The notes beneath the pieces are model-generated. The model made no database searches. It was not told the origin of the DNA and worked only from the letters and a program-made list of their open reading frames with translations. From Rhizobium mongolense USDA 1844 (GTDB lineage Bacteria > Pseudomonadota > Alphaproteobacteria > Rhizobiales > Rhizobiaceae): 37,704 bases of DNA. The stretch spans positions 1-37,704 of the forward strand of contig NZ_ATTQ01000023.1 of assembly GCF_000419765.1 (NCBI RefSeq). The letters are read 5' to 3'. This document shows, piece after piece, positions 6,298-14,499 of the stretch (position 1 is its first letter; the number at the start of each line of letters is the position of its first letter). Both the position numbers and the translations under genes were made by a program.

Positions 6298-7134
6298 TCA
6301 CTCCGCAGGATGCGGTGTCGCCGGATGGTGGCCGGACGAAGGGGGCGGATGCTTCCACCAGCGGGCAGAACGATTCACCAGCCGGAAGTAGAGGCCGTAG
6401 GGCATCAGCCGGAGGAGTTTCAGCATATAGGTGAAGCGCTTCGGAAAACTGACTTCAAAGCGATTGGACTTGAGGCCTGCCGCAATCTGTTCGGCGGCTT
6501 CCGCTGGCGACACGAGCGGTGGCATCGGGAAGCTGTTCTCGCGCGCTGCCGGGATATCGGCAAAGCCGGGGCAGATGATCTGGATGCGGATGCCCATCTT
6601 GTCGAGATCGAATTTCAGGCTTTCGGCCATGTTGATCAGCGCCGCCTCGGTGGCGCCATAGGCCGCGCTCGTGGGCAGGCCGCCATAGCCGGCGGCGGAA
6701 GAGACGATGGCGATCTGCCCCTGCCCCTTGGCCTTCATGTGCCGGATCGCAGGCAGGAGGCAATTGACGACACCGCAGAGGTTGACGGCGAAGCTTTTCT
6801 CGAAATCCGCGCGGTTCAATTCCTCGGCATGCACTGGCTGGTAAATTCCGGTATTGAAGATCGCCAGGGCGAGCGCGCCGTGCTCGTATTCGATCGAGGC
6901 GAGCACATGCTCCATATCCTCGGGATCGGTCACGTCGCCATCGAGAACGACGATGCTGCCGGAAAGGCCGCTTGCTTCGGTCTGAAGTTCGGCCAGCTCT
7001 TCATGATTGCCCGCGGTGACGGCGACTTTGTATCCCTCGCCTGCCAGTTTCAGCGCCAATGCCCGCCCGATGCCTGAATTCGCGCCGGAAATCCAGGCGA
7101 TGCCATGTTCGGGACGGGCGATGAAATCACGCAT
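6298..7134 (-). CDS. Short-chain dehydrogenase/reductase with Lys-to-Glu change in the active site
   Basis: This 278-aa SDR has a classical Rossmann fold: the NAD(P)-binding glycine motif SGANSGIG at residues 16-23, acidic D65 in the DGDV element, an N94-containing FNTG in place of NNAG, and catalytic serine in VSSAAGYG (144-151). The catalytic tyrosine is Y159, but the YxxxK motif reads YGATE, so the lysine at 163 is glutamate. That lysine normally lowers the tyrosine pKa and binds the ribose, so activity is doubtful unless another residue substitutes. The C-terminus (about 235-278) carries a basic Pro/His-rich tail, with a hydrophobic helix before it that may touch the membrane. It is divergent from the cysK operon. 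The ATG is at 7134. Confidence 0.9.
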   Translation of the reverse strand: MRDFIARPEHGIAWISGANSGIGRALALKLAGEGYKVAVTAGNHEELAELQTEASGLSGSIVVLDGDVTDPEDMEHVLASIEYEHGALALAIFNTGIYQPVHAEELNRADFEKSFAVNLCGVVNCLLPAIRHMKAKGQGQIAIVSSAAGYGGLPTSAAYGATEAALINMAESLKFDLDKMGIRIQIICPGFADIPAARENSFPMPPLVSPAEAAEQIAAGLKSNRFEVSFPKRFTYMLKLLRLMPYGLYFRLVNRSARWWKHPPPSSGHHPATPHPAE

Positions 7135-7393
7135 GATTGACTTCCTCCAGACTGCCGATTCAGCACAAAACCAGGTCCGGAAGTTCCTCGCTGCCTCCCG
7201 GATTCATGCCTCTATCATGCTATTGTGGCTCATTTCAGCCGATCGGGCCGCCGATGATCCGGTCGAAGGGTTTTGGTGTGCTTGAGCGGGCAGCCCGACG
7301 CAAATTGCAAGTCAAGGGGGATTTTTGAAAGCGGAAGTCTAATTTTATCGTCGCAGGCGGGGCCATGGAATAGCATTTCTTGCCAACCCAGCC

Positions 7394-7422
7394 TTGTGAA
7401 GGGAAAAGACCGTTCCTAAACT
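7394..7422 (+). promoter_or_regulatory. Candidate sigma-70 type promoter for the cysK operon
   Basis: TTGTGA (7394-7399) and TAAACT (7417-7422) are separated by 17 nt and lie 24 bp before the cysK ATG. The spacing is ideal and both boxes match the housekeeping consensus reasonably well. This is pattern-based only. Confidence 0.4.
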
Positions 7423-7446
7423 ACCAGTTCCACAGAGGCAGATTCC

Positions 7447-8487
7447 ATGACCTTCCACCCATCCGTCATCGAGGCGATCGGCAACACTCCGCTCATCAAG
7501 CTCAAGGGCGCATCCGAAGCCACCGGCTGCACCATCCTCGGCAAGGCGGAATTCCTGAACCCCGGCCAGTCGGTGAAGGACCGCGCCGCGCTTTACATCA
7601 TCCGCGATGCCGAGAAGAAGGGGCTACTGAGGCCGGGCGGCGTGATTGTCGAGGGCACCGCCGGCAATACCGGCATCGGGCTGGCGGTCGTCGCCAACGC
7701 GCTCGGCTACCGCACGGTGATCGTCATCCCGGAAACGCAGAGCCAGGAGAAGAAGGACGCGCTGAAGTTGCTCGGCGCCGAACTCGTCGAAGTGCCTGCC
7801 GTGCCTTACAAGAACCCCAACAACTATGTGAAGGTTTCCGGCCGCCTGGCAGAGCAGCTGGCAAAGTCCGATCCGAACGGCGCCATCTGGGCGAACCAGT
7901 TCGACAATGTCGCGAACCGCCAGGCGCACATCGAGACCACGGCCGCGGAAATCTGGAAAGATACCGACGGCAAGGTCGACGGTTTCGTCAGCGCCGTCGG
8001 CTCGGGAGGCACGCTTGCGGGCGTCGCGGCCGGCCTCAAGGCGTTCCGCAAGGACGTCAAGATCGGCATCGCCGATCCTGAGGGGGCGGCACTTTACGAG
8101 TTCTACAAGAACGGTGAATTGAAATCCTCCGGCTCCTCGATCACCGAGGGCATCGGCCAGGGCCGCATCACGGCCAATCTCGAAGGCTTCACACCGGATT
8201 TAGCCTATCAGATTTCCGACGCCGAAGCACTGCCCTATGTCTTCGATCTCGTCGAACACGAAGGGCTCTGCCTCGGCGGTTCGACGGGAATCAATATTGC
8301 CGGCGCGGTACGCCTTGCGAAGGATCTTGGCCCGGGTCACACCGTGGTGACGATCCTTTGCGACTACGGCAACCGCTACCAGTCAAAGCTTTTCAACCCC
8401 GATTTCCTGACCTCAAAGGGCCTGCCCGTTCCCACGTGGCTGACCACGTCGCAGGACATACAGATACCCTACGAACCAGCAGCGTGA
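7447..8487 (+). CDS. cysK: Cysteine synthase (O-acetylserine sulfhydrylase)
   Basis: This 346-aa PLP-dependent enzyme of the beta family makes cysteine from O-acetylserine and sulfide in the cytoplasm. It shows AIGNTPLIKL (10-19), PLP lysine K44 in NPGQSVKDRAA, the substrate loop EGTAGNTGIGLA, the phosphate-binding SAVGSGGTLAG and the C-terminal GGSTGINI. It is longer than E. coli CysK, with a C-terminal extension after CDYGNRYQSKL, as in the alphaproteobacterial form. It is the first gene of a four-gene operon; the next gene starts 5 bp after its stop. The start ATG is preceded by AGAGGCAG, a fair ribosome-binding site. Cystathionine beta-synthase activity is the main alternative, but no regulatory domain is present. 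Confidence 0.93.
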   Translation: MTFHPSVIEAIGNTPLIKLKGASEATGCTILGKAEFLNPGQSVKDRAALYIIRDAEKKGLLRPGGVIVEGTAGNTGIGLAVVANALGYRTVIVIPETQSQEKKDALKLLGAELVEVPAVPYKNPNNYVKVSGRLAEQLAKSDPNGAIWANQFDNVANRQAHIETTAAEIWKDTDGKVDGFVSAVGSGGTLAGVAAGLKAFRKDVKIGIADPEGAALYEFYKNGELKSSGSSITEGIGQGRITANLEGFTPDLAYQISDAEALPYVFDLVEHEGLCLGGSTGINIAGAVRLAKDLGPGHTVVTILCDYGNRYQSKLFNPDFLTSKGLPVPTWLTTSQDIQIPYEPAA

Positions 8488-8492
8488 GACCC

Positions 8493-9230
8493 ATGCCAGT
8501 CAATGCCCTCTATCGTGACGATTTCTATCTATCGACATGCGAGGCGGTGGTCACCGCCATCCACGAAGGCGGGGGCATCGAGCTGGATCAGACCTGCTTT
8601 TATGCAGCGTCCGGCGGCCAACCGGGCGATACCGGCTTTCTCGAGCGCGCCGACGGTTCGAAGATCGAACTTGACCCGACGAAGCACGGGGCGACCAAGG
8701 ATATCGTCGTCCATGTCCCGTCTGCGGGCCAGCCGCAGCCGGTGATCGGCGAAAGGCTCGTCCTACATGTCGACTGGCCACGCCGTTACCGGCTGATGCG
8801 CATGCACACGGCCTGCCACCTGCTTTCTGTTGTCTGTTCCTATCCGATCACGGGTGCCGCTGTTGGCGAGGACGAGAGCCGCGTCGATTTCGACATGAGC
8901 GAGACGATCGACAAGGACGAGGTGACGGCGAAGATGATGGAACTCGTTGCCCAGAACTATCCGGTTTATGTCCAGTGGATCACCGACGAAGAGCTGGCTG
9001 CGAACCCCGGCATCGTGAAATCGAAGAACGTGCGCCCGCCGATGGGACTTGGCCGCGTCAGTCTCGTCTGCATCGGCGAAAACTCGGCGATTGACAGCCA
9101 GCCCTGCGGCGGCACACATGTCTCCGAGACGCAGGAAGTCGGTCAGGTCCACATTGCCAAGATCGAGAAGAAGGGTAAGGAGAACCGCCGCTTCCGCATC
9201 CGCTTCGGCGTGCCCGGCAACGAAGCCTAA
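8493..9230 (+). CDS. alaX: Alanyl-tRNA editing protein (AlaX type)
   Basis: This 245-aa stand-alone homologue of the AlaRS editing domain hydrolyses mischarged tRNA-Ala in trans (Ser-tRNA-Ala in characterised members). It has FYAASGGQPGDTG (36-48) in the N-terminal beta barrel and the zinc-site motifs HTACH (H105, H109) and CGGTH (C205, H209), all four metal ligands intact. The ATG at 8493 follows the cysK stop by 5 bp, and the start agrees with the usual N-terminus of the family; an upstream in-frame start would lie inside cysK. Operon placement between cysteine synthase and mercaptopyruvate sulfurtransferase suggests a link to cysteine or serine levels, since O-acetylserine and serine are the competing metabolites. 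That link is inference. Confidence 0.92.
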   Translation: MPVNALYRDDFYLSTCEAVVTAIHEGGGIELDQTCFYAASGGQPGDTGFLERADGSKIELDPTKHGATKDIVVHVPSAGQPQPVIGERLVLHVDWPRRYRLMRMHTACHLLSVVCSYPITGAAVGEDESRVDFDMSETIDKDEVTAKMMELVAQNYPVYVQWITDEELAANPGIVKSKNVRPPMGLGRVSLVCIGENSAIDSQPCGGTHVSETQEVGQVHIAKIEKKGKENRRFRIRFGVPGNEA

Positions 9231-9251
9231 GACAATCAGGGAGAGATCAGA

Positions 9252-10121
9252 ATGAGCGAAGAGAAGAGCCGTTTCGTCGTCTCGGCCGATTGGCTGCAGG
9301 GCGAGCTCGGAAAGCCGGACCTGCGCGTGCTGGATGCCTCCTTCTATCTCCCGGCGCAGAATCGCGACGCGGACGCCGAATATGCAAGTGGCCATATTCC
9401 GGACGCGATCCGCTTCGACCAAGACAAGATCGCGGATCATTCCACCGGGCTGCCGCATACCATCCCCTCGCCGGATTATTTCGCCGAAGAAGCCGGCAAG
9501 CTCGGCATCAGCGAGACGGACCGTATCGTTGTCTATGATGGTATCGGCATGTTCGCCTCGCCGCGCGTCTGGTGGCTCTTCCGGGTCATGGGCGCGAAAA
9601 ACGTCTTCGTTCTCGACGGCGGACTTGACGGCTGGAAGGCGGAGGGCCGTCCGCTGAAAACGGATGTCCCGAACTATAAGCCGACGACGTTCAAGACGAA
9701 TTATGATGCAGGCCGTGTCGTTTCCCTCGAAACCATGCGAGACATCGTTTCCAGCGGCGCGCTGCAGATCGCCGATGCGCGCAGTGCCGGACGTTTCGCC
9801 GCCACTGAGCCGGAGCCGCGGGCCGGCATGCGCTCCGGCCATATGCCCGGCGCCCGCAGCCTGCCCTCCGGCGTTTTTGCCAATCAGGGCCGTTTCAAAT
9901 CGCTGCCGGAACTGAAGCAGACCATCGAAGGTGCCGGGATCGACCTTTCGAAACCGGTCGTTACCTCCTGCGGCTCGGGGATTACGGCCGCGATCATCAC
10001 GCTGGCGCTCGAATCGATCGGCCATACCGACAACAAGCTTTACGACGGCTCGTGGAGCGAGTGGGGCAGTCGCGACGACACCCCGGTGGTGACCGGCCCG
10101 CCCGACCCGATCAAGGTCTGA
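9252..10121 (+). CDS. sseA: 3-mercaptopyruvate sulfurtransferase
   Basis: This 289-aa tandem rhodanese transfers sulfur from 3-mercaptopyruvate to thiols or cyanide. The inactive N-terminal rhodanese domain (about 8-135) contains the family stretches YASGHIPDAIRFD and FVLDGGLDGWKAEG. The catalytic domain (about 155-280) ends in the active-site loop CGSGITA with C240. The S-G pair after the first glycine is typical of mercaptopyruvate rather than thiosulfate enzymes. GGGAGAGAT precedes the ATG by about 6 nt, 21 bp after alaX. Mercaptopyruvate arises from cysteine transamination, so it would act downstream of the cysteine synthase in the same operon. Confidence 0.93.
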   Translation: MSEEKSRFVVSADWLQGELGKPDLRVLDASFYLPAQNRDADAEYASGHIPDAIRFDQDKIADHSTGLPHTIPSPDYFAEEAGKLGISETDRIVVYDGIGMFASPRVWWLFRVMGAKNVFVLDGGLDGWKAEGRPLKTDVPNYKPTTFKTNYDAGRVVSLETMRDIVSSGALQIADARSAGRFAATEPEPRAGMRSGHMPGARSLPSGVFANQGRFKSLPELKQTIEGAGIDLSKPVVTSCGSGITAAIITLALESIGHTDNKLYDGSWSEWGSRDDTPVVTGPPDPIKV

Positions 10122-10129
10122 GACGCATC

Positions 10130-10690
10130 ATGGCGAAGTCCCCCTCCTCGCTCACGGCGCATATCACCCGGCTGGAAATGACGGCGGCGCCCAAGGCAAG
10201 CCTACCGGTGCCGGTCAACATCCAGACGGCGATCATGCGTGCGCCGGGCATTCCGCTGCCGTTCTACCGCTATCTCTACCGCCAGGTCGGCGCCCGCTGG
10301 CAATGGGTGGACCGGCTGCGGATGAGCGACGAGGCGCTTACGGAAACCCTGCACGACAAGCGCAACAATATCAGCGTGCTCTATGTCAACGGCGCGCCTG
10401 CCGGCTTCTACGAGTATTTCTGCGAGGACGAGGATACGATCGAACTTTGCCATTTCGGCCTGATCGAGCATGCGCTCGGCCTCGGCATCGGCAAGTGGTT
10501 CCTGCTGCAGGCGCTCTACGCGATCTGGACGCTGAACCCAACGTGCGTCACGACGACGACCAACAACCTCGACCATCCGCGCGCCCTACAACTCTATCAG
10601 ATGTTCGGCTTCTCTCCCGTCTCAACCGGCACCGGCATCGTCCGGCCGCTCAGCGACAAGGAACTGCTGGAGATTGCCAGGAAGAGCTGA
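10130..10690 (+). CDS. GNAT family N-acetyltransferase
   Basis: This 186-aa protein has the GNAT fold. The acetyl-CoA pyrophosphate-binding motif A is visible as HFGLIEHALGLGIGKWFL (R/QxxGxG/A form, here ALGLGIG), after the beta-4 strand ELCHFGL. The C-terminal part, DHPRALQLYQMFGFSPV, is the usual motif B, in which Y and F contact CoA and GFxPV closes the fold. The ATG at 10130 lies 8 bp after the sseA stop; the upstream extension overlaps sseA and was not used. It is the fourth and last gene of the cysK-alaX-sseA operon. The substrate is unknown; serine- or cysteine-derived amines are a guess from context. Confidence 0.85.
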   Translation: MAKSPSSLTAHITRLEMTAAPKASLPVPVNIQTAIMRAPGIPLPFYRYLYRQVGARWQWVDRLRMSDEALTETLHDKRNNISVLYVNGAPAGFYEYFCEDEDTIELCHFGLIEHALGLGIGKWFLLQALYAIWTLNPTCVTTTTNNLDHPRALQLYQMFGFSPVSTGTGIVRPLSDKELLEIARKS

Positions 10691-10760
10691 GCCGGCAGGA
10701 ATCGGGTGGTTTCACCGGTTCGAAAAGCGCATTTCATGGCAATCACGAAGGAGATTTGCC

Positions 10761-11270
10761 ATGTCAGCCATCCGTTTTTCCGCCATGCCGACCGCCGATG
10801 CCGAACACCTTTGGACCGGCGGGCGCGATGCCTATGACAATCTGCCGGAAACGATGGTTTCCGATGGACCAGGGCATCCCTGCCGTCATTGCCTGAAGAA
10901 TATCGATGCCGGCGACTTGCTTCTTGTTTTCGCCTACCGCCCGTTTCCGGAATTGCAGCCCTATGCCGAGACCGGCCCGATCTTCCTGCACAAGAAGCGG
11001 TGCGAGCGTTATGAAGCCGAGGAAGAGCTGCCGCCGGTGCTGACGACGAGCCGGGACTTTATCCTGCGCGGCTATGGCGAGAGCAATCGCATTGTCTACG
11101 GCACCGGGGCCGTCACCGCCACCGCGGATATTCCGGGTTATGCCGAAGAGCTGCTGCAGCGCCCGGAGATCGCATACGTGCATGTGCGCTCGGCGCGCAA
11201 CAATTGCTTCCAGTGCCGGATCGACAAGCAAAAGGCGCCGGCCTTCAGCGAGACCAGCGTCTTCATCTAA
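10761..11270 (+). CDS. DUF1203 family protein
   Basis: This 169-aa cytoplasmic protein is assigned to DUF1203 by its overall pattern: an N-terminal AIRFSAMPTADAEHL, a PCRHC pair followed by LLLVFAYRPF and PYAETGPIFLH, a central ILRGYGESNRIVYGTGAV, and a closing VHVRSARNNCFQCRI. Four cysteines in two C-x2-C pairs (PCRHC and NCFQC) could bind metal, although this is not established for the family. The start at 10761 has AAGGAGAT 7 nt upstream and is preferred to in-frame ATGs upstream. It lies 70 bp after the GNAT gene and converges with ald. Function is unknown. Confidence 0.85.
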   Translation: MSAIRFSAMPTADAEHLWTGGRDAYDNLPETMVSDGPGHPCRHCLKNIDAGDLLLVFAYRPFPELQPYAETGPIFLHKKRCERYEAEEELPPVLTTSRDFILRGYGESNRIVYGTGAVTATADIPGYAEELLQRPEIAYVHVRSARNNCFQCRIDKQKAPAFSETSVFI

Positions 11271-11286
11271 CGCAGCGTGATGCGAA

Positions 11287-12405
11287 CTACGCCACGTTCA
11301 ATAAGCTTTCCGCTGCATGGGCTTCATAACCCAGCGCGTCGGCGACCGGCTTGTTGGTGATGCGGCCTCTGTGGACGTTGAGACCGTTGCGCAGATGCTT
11401 GTCCTCAGCGATGGCGCGCAGGCCGCGGTCGGCAAGCGCCAGGCCATGGACCAGCGTTGCGTTGTTCAGCGCATGCGCGGAAGTGACGGGAACCGCACCC
11501 GGCATGTTGGCGACGCAGTAATGCACCACGCCTTCGACCTCGTAGGTCGGCTCGGAATGCGTCGTCGCATGGGAGGTTTCGAAGCAGCCGCCCTGGTCGA
11601 TCGCCACATCGACGATGACTGAGCCCTTCTTCATGCCCGACAGCATTTCGCGGGTGACGAGCTTTGGCGCGGCCGCACCGGGAATGAGCACGGCGCCGAT
11701 GACGAGATCGGCGGTGAAGACCTCTTCCTCCAGTGCCTGGATGCTGGAATAACGCGTGTGGATGCGCCCGCCGAAAATGTCGTCGAGCTGGCGCAGGCGC
11801 GGCAGCGACTTGTCGAGGATACTGACATCGGCGCCCAGGCCGGCTGCCATCTTGGCCGCATGCAGGCCAACAACGCCGCCGCCGATGATTGCGACCTTGG
11901 CCGGCAGCACGCCGGGAACGCCGCCGAGCAGGATGCCGAGGCCGCCATTTGCCTTTTGAAGCGCCGTGGCCCCCGCCTGGATCGACAGGCGTCCCGCGAC
12001 TTCAGACATCGGGGCAAGCAGCGGCAGCCCGCCGCGCTCGTCGGTAACGGTTTCATAGGCGATCGCGGTGACGCCGGACGCGAGCAGGCCCTTGGTCTGC
12101 TCTGGATCGGGCGCGAGGTGGAGATAGGTATAGAGAAGCTGGCCGTCGCGAAGCTGCACCCATTCCGAGGGCTGCGGCTCCTTGACCTTCACGACCATGT
12201 CGCACTTCTCGAAGATATCCTTGGCCGAGGCGGCTATCCTCGCGCCAGCGGCGATATAGGAGGCGTCATCGGCACCGATGCCGGCGCCTGCCTTTGTCTC
12301 GACCCAGACGTCATGGCCATGGGCGACATATTCACGAACCGAAGCAGGTGTCAGGCCGACACGATATTCATGATTCTTGATTTCCTTCGGGCAACCGACA
12401 CGCAT
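11287..12405 (-). CDS. ald: Alanine dehydrogenase
   Basis: This 372-aa NAD-dependent enzyme interconverts L-alanine with pyruvate plus ammonium. The family residues are in their standard positions: RVGLTP near 15-20, K75 in KVKEPQ, H96 in YLHLAPD, the Rossmann motif IIGGGVVG (173-180) and D270 in DVAIDQGG. The length equals the usual 371-373 residues, so it is complete. It is transcribed away from the Lrp-type regulator at 12564, which in other bacteria (AldR) activates ald in response to alanine. It likely serves alanine catabolism; in rhizobial bacteroids AldA can instead make alanine from fixed ammonium. The start is ATG at 12405. Confidence 0.96.
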   Translation of the reverse strand: MRVGCPKEIKNHEYRVGLTPASVREYVAHGHDVWVETKAGAGIGADDASYIAAGARIAASAKDIFEKCDMVVKVKEPQPSEWVQLRDGQLLYTYLHLAPDPEQTKGLLASGVTAIAYETVTDERGGLPLLAPMSEVAGRLSIQAGATALQKANGGLGILLGGVPGVLPAKVAIIGGGVVGLHAAKMAAGLGADVSILDKSLPRLRQLDDIFGGRIHTRYSSIQALEEEVFTADLVIGAVLIPGAAAPKLVTREMLSGMKKGSVIVDVAIDQGGCFETSHATTHSEPTYEVEGVVHYCVANMPGAVPVTSAHALNNATLVHGLALADRGLRAIAEDKHLRNGLNVHRGRITNKPVADALGYEAHAAESLLNVA

Positions 12406-12547
12406 TCAGCGTTCCTCTCATTTTGTGTCCGCTTGGGCGGAGCGTTATGGATGACCCAAATCCAACCACCGGACGCGCGAAATGTCCTTGCAAAGAGCAT
12501 TTGCCTGAGAACTATTTTTCGAGGATTATTGCGGAAACCACCCTCTT

Positions 12548-12564
12548 TTCGAAGGTTCTTCGAA
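12548..12564. promoter_or_regulatory. Perfect inverted repeat over the lrp translation start
   Basis: TTCGAAG (12548-12554) and CTTCGAA (12558-12564) form a perfect 7-bp inverted repeat with a 3-nt spacer, and the last A is the first base of the lrp start codon. It also covers GAAGG, the likely ribosome-binding site. It could be an operator for autoregulation or an mRNA hairpin that limits translation. Confidence 0.45.
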
Positions 12565-13025
12565 TGTCTGAACTCGATACCATCGATCGTGCGATTCTGA
12601 AGGCGCTTCAGGCGAACGCCCGCATCACCAATGCCGATCTCGCGAACAAGGTAGGCCTTTCGGCTTCCGCCTGTTCCAGGCGGCTCGACATTCTTGAGAA
12701 GAGCGGCGTCATAGGCGGCTATCACGCGCGCCTTTCACACAAGGCACTGGACTACAAGATGATCGCCATCGTGCACATCTCGCTCTCCGGCCAGTTTGCG
12801 AAGACCCTTGCGGAATTCGAGGCGGCAGTGAAGCGCTGCCCAAACGTGCTCGTCTGCTATCTGATGTCGGGCGAATACGACTACATTCTGCGCGTGGCCG
12901 CGCGCGACCTGGAAGACTACGAGCGCATTCACCGCGACTGGCTCTCCGCCCTGCCCCACGTCGTCAAGATCAATTCCAGCTTCGCGCTCCGGGAAATCAT
13001 CGACAGGCCGAATGTCGGGCTTTGA
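12564..13025 (+). CDS. Lrp/AsnC family regulator, probable regulator of ald
   Basis: This 153-aa regulator has an N-terminal winged helix-turn-helix (about 2-60): LDTIDRAILKALQANARIT, then NADLANKVGLSASACSRRLD and GVIGGYHARL. A RAM/AsnC effector-binding domain follows (about 70-150) with VLVCYLMSGEYDYILRVAARDLEDYERI. The divergent ald gene makes it the likely alanine-responsive activator (AldR-like). The start was placed at ATG 12564, which gives the family N-terminus; an upstream frame extension has no family match. An EamA-type exporter follows 42 bp downstream on the same strand and may be cotranscribed. Confidence 0.92.
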   Translation: MSELDTIDRAILKALQANARITNADLANKVGLSASACSRRLDILEKSGVIGGYHARLSHKALDYKMIAIVHISLSGQFAKTLAEFEAAVKRCPNVLVCYLMSGEYDYILRVAARDLEDYERIHRDWLSALPHVVKINSSFALREIIDRPNVGL

Positions 13026-13067
13026 GGCCTTGCAAAGCGGCATGAATCCTGGCCTAGCTTCAGTCGT

Positions 13068-13979
13068 ATGCGGGCCTCTCCCGCCTTACGGCAAGGCATG
13101 AAATCCAAGACGCAAGGCTATATCTTCGTCCTTTTGGCGATCACCATCTTTTCTGTGCAGGACGGCATCTCGAAGCATCTGGCGAGCACCTATCCGCCGG
13201 TTTTCGTGACGATGATCCGCTACTGGGCCTTTGCCATATTCACGATCCTGCTCGCGTCGAGAATGCGCGGCGGCCTGAAGGCGACCGTGCGTACGAACCG
13301 GCCTTTGCTTCAGGTCACGCGTGGCGTGCTGCTTGCCGCGCAGGTCGTGCTGGCGATCACCTGTTTCGCGATCATTGGACTTGCGCGCACCCAGGCGATC
13401 TTTGCCGGCACTCCGATCCTGATCGCCCTGCTCTCCGTGCCGCTGCTCGGCGAGCGCGTCGGGTGGCGCCGCTGGACGGCAATCTGCGCGGGGCTCGCCG
13501 GTGTCCTTTTGATCTTGAAGCCAGAAAGCGGCTTTTTTGATCCGAAACTGCTTCTTGCGGTCTTGGGCTGCTTCCTTTTCGCCTTCTACGTCATCGCCAC
13601 CCGCCTTGTCAGCCGCGACGATTCTTCGATGACGAGCTTCTTCTATACGGGCGTGGCGGGCGGCATAACGATAACACTCATCGGTCCTTTCTACTGGACC
13701 CCGATGTCGGCCAGCGACTGCGGCTGGATGGCCCTTCTCTGCCTAACCGGCATCTCAAGCCACTATTTCCTGATCCGCGCCTATGACATGCTCGATGCCG
13801 CAGCCGTTCAGCCGCTTACCTATCTACAGCTCGTCTACGCCTCGATCATCGGCGTCGTCATCTTTGACGAAGCCCTGAGCCTCAACACGATCGCCGGCTC
13901 GGTGATCGTCGTCGCTGCCGGCATTTTCACCATCTGGCGTGAGCATGTGGTGGCGCGCAGCGGCGCTGTGCGGAGATAG
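13068..13979 (+). CDS. DMT superfamily (EamA) transporter
   Basis: This 303-aa inner-membrane protein with about ten predicted membrane helices is arranged as two EamA repeats (about residues 14-145 and 155-290). Typical signs are SVQDGISKHLA in the first helix pair, LARTQAIFAGTPILIALLSV with PLLGERVGWRRW, and in repeat two AAAVQPLTYLQLVYASIIG with FDEAL. Members export amino acids, nucleosides or other small solutes. Position after the Lrp regulator and next to ald suggests amino-acid export, possibly alanine, by inference. An internal ATG at 13098 (MKSKTQGYIF) would give a 293-aa protein and is an equally likely start; neither has a strong ribosome-binding site. Confidence 0.9.
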   Translation: MRASPALRQGMKSKTQGYIFVLLAITIFSVQDGISKHLASTYPPVFVTMIRYWAFAIFTILLASRMRGGLKATVRTNRPLLQVTRGVLLAAQVVLAITCFAIIGLARTQAIFAGTPILIALLSVPLLGERVGWRRWTAICAGLAGVLLILKPESGFFDPKLLLAVLGCFLFAFYVIATRLVSRDDSSMTSFFYTGVAGGITITLIGPFYWTPMSASDCGWMALLCLTGISSHYFLIRAYDMLDAAAVQPLTYLQLVYASIIGVVIFDEALSLNTIAGSVIVVAAGIFTIWREHVVARSGAVRR

Positions 13980-14064
13980 CCCCATCTCGTAATTTAGCGG
14001 TTTCTATAAAAGGATTTTCAATATTTTCGCGATAAGGTGCGCCAAGTATTCTATTGAGGGCTGC

Positions 14065-14400
14065 ATGATGCGTAATCTGAATATCATTACTCGCAAGGCC
14101 GAACGCAAGTATTGCCGCATTTTCGGTAAGGTTCGCTATCTCAATAACGAAGTAGACGCCCGCATCCTCAATCTCTCGATAACGGGCGCTGCGGTGGAAA
14201 TTCGAACGCCGCTTTATGCCGCATCGGGCAGCCGCGTACAAATCCTAGCGGAAGATCTTGGAACGCTAAACGGCATAATCCGGTGGAGCCACAATGGGCG
14301 CCTCGGTATCCAGTTCGACCCGAACTCCAACGCCAGGGCTCAGGTCGCATCCTACTTCCGCTTCTTCCACAAGGATGTGAAGCCGGTGTTAACGCGATAA
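14065..14400 (+). CDS. PilZ domain protein
   Basis: This 111-aa protein consists of a single PilZ domain, the c-di-GMP receptor fold. The binding motifs are present: R14xxxR18 (RKYCR) and N36xS38xxG41 (NLSITG), followed by the beta-barrel strands VEIRTPLYAASGSRVQI and GIIRWSHNGRLGIQF. With both motifs intact it probably binds c-di-GMP, although several rhizobial single-domain PilZ proteins act without it. No output domain is attached. A diguanylate cyclase lies 4.3 kb downstream but is not linked. The start may be either of two adjacent ATGs (14065 or 14068). Confidence 0.88.
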   Translation: MMRNLNIITRKAERKYCRIFGKVRYLNNEVDARILNLSITGAAVEIRTPLYAASGSRVQILAEDLGTLNGIIRWSHNGRLGIQFDPNSNARAQVASYFRFFHKDVKPVLTR

Positions 14401-14499
14401 CATTCAAGGCCGGTTTGTCATTTTCCGGATGCACTGCCGTGCAAATCATCCTAGGCTCGCCGCCGGTTGAGCCATGCGTCATTTGCGAAGGAGTGTTCA

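Noticed and set aside
8763..10025. Long minus-strand open frame (420 codons) opposite alaX and sseA
   Set aside because: It is a mirror of the strong G/C third-position bias of two well-recognised genes; no family text and no ribosome-binding site.
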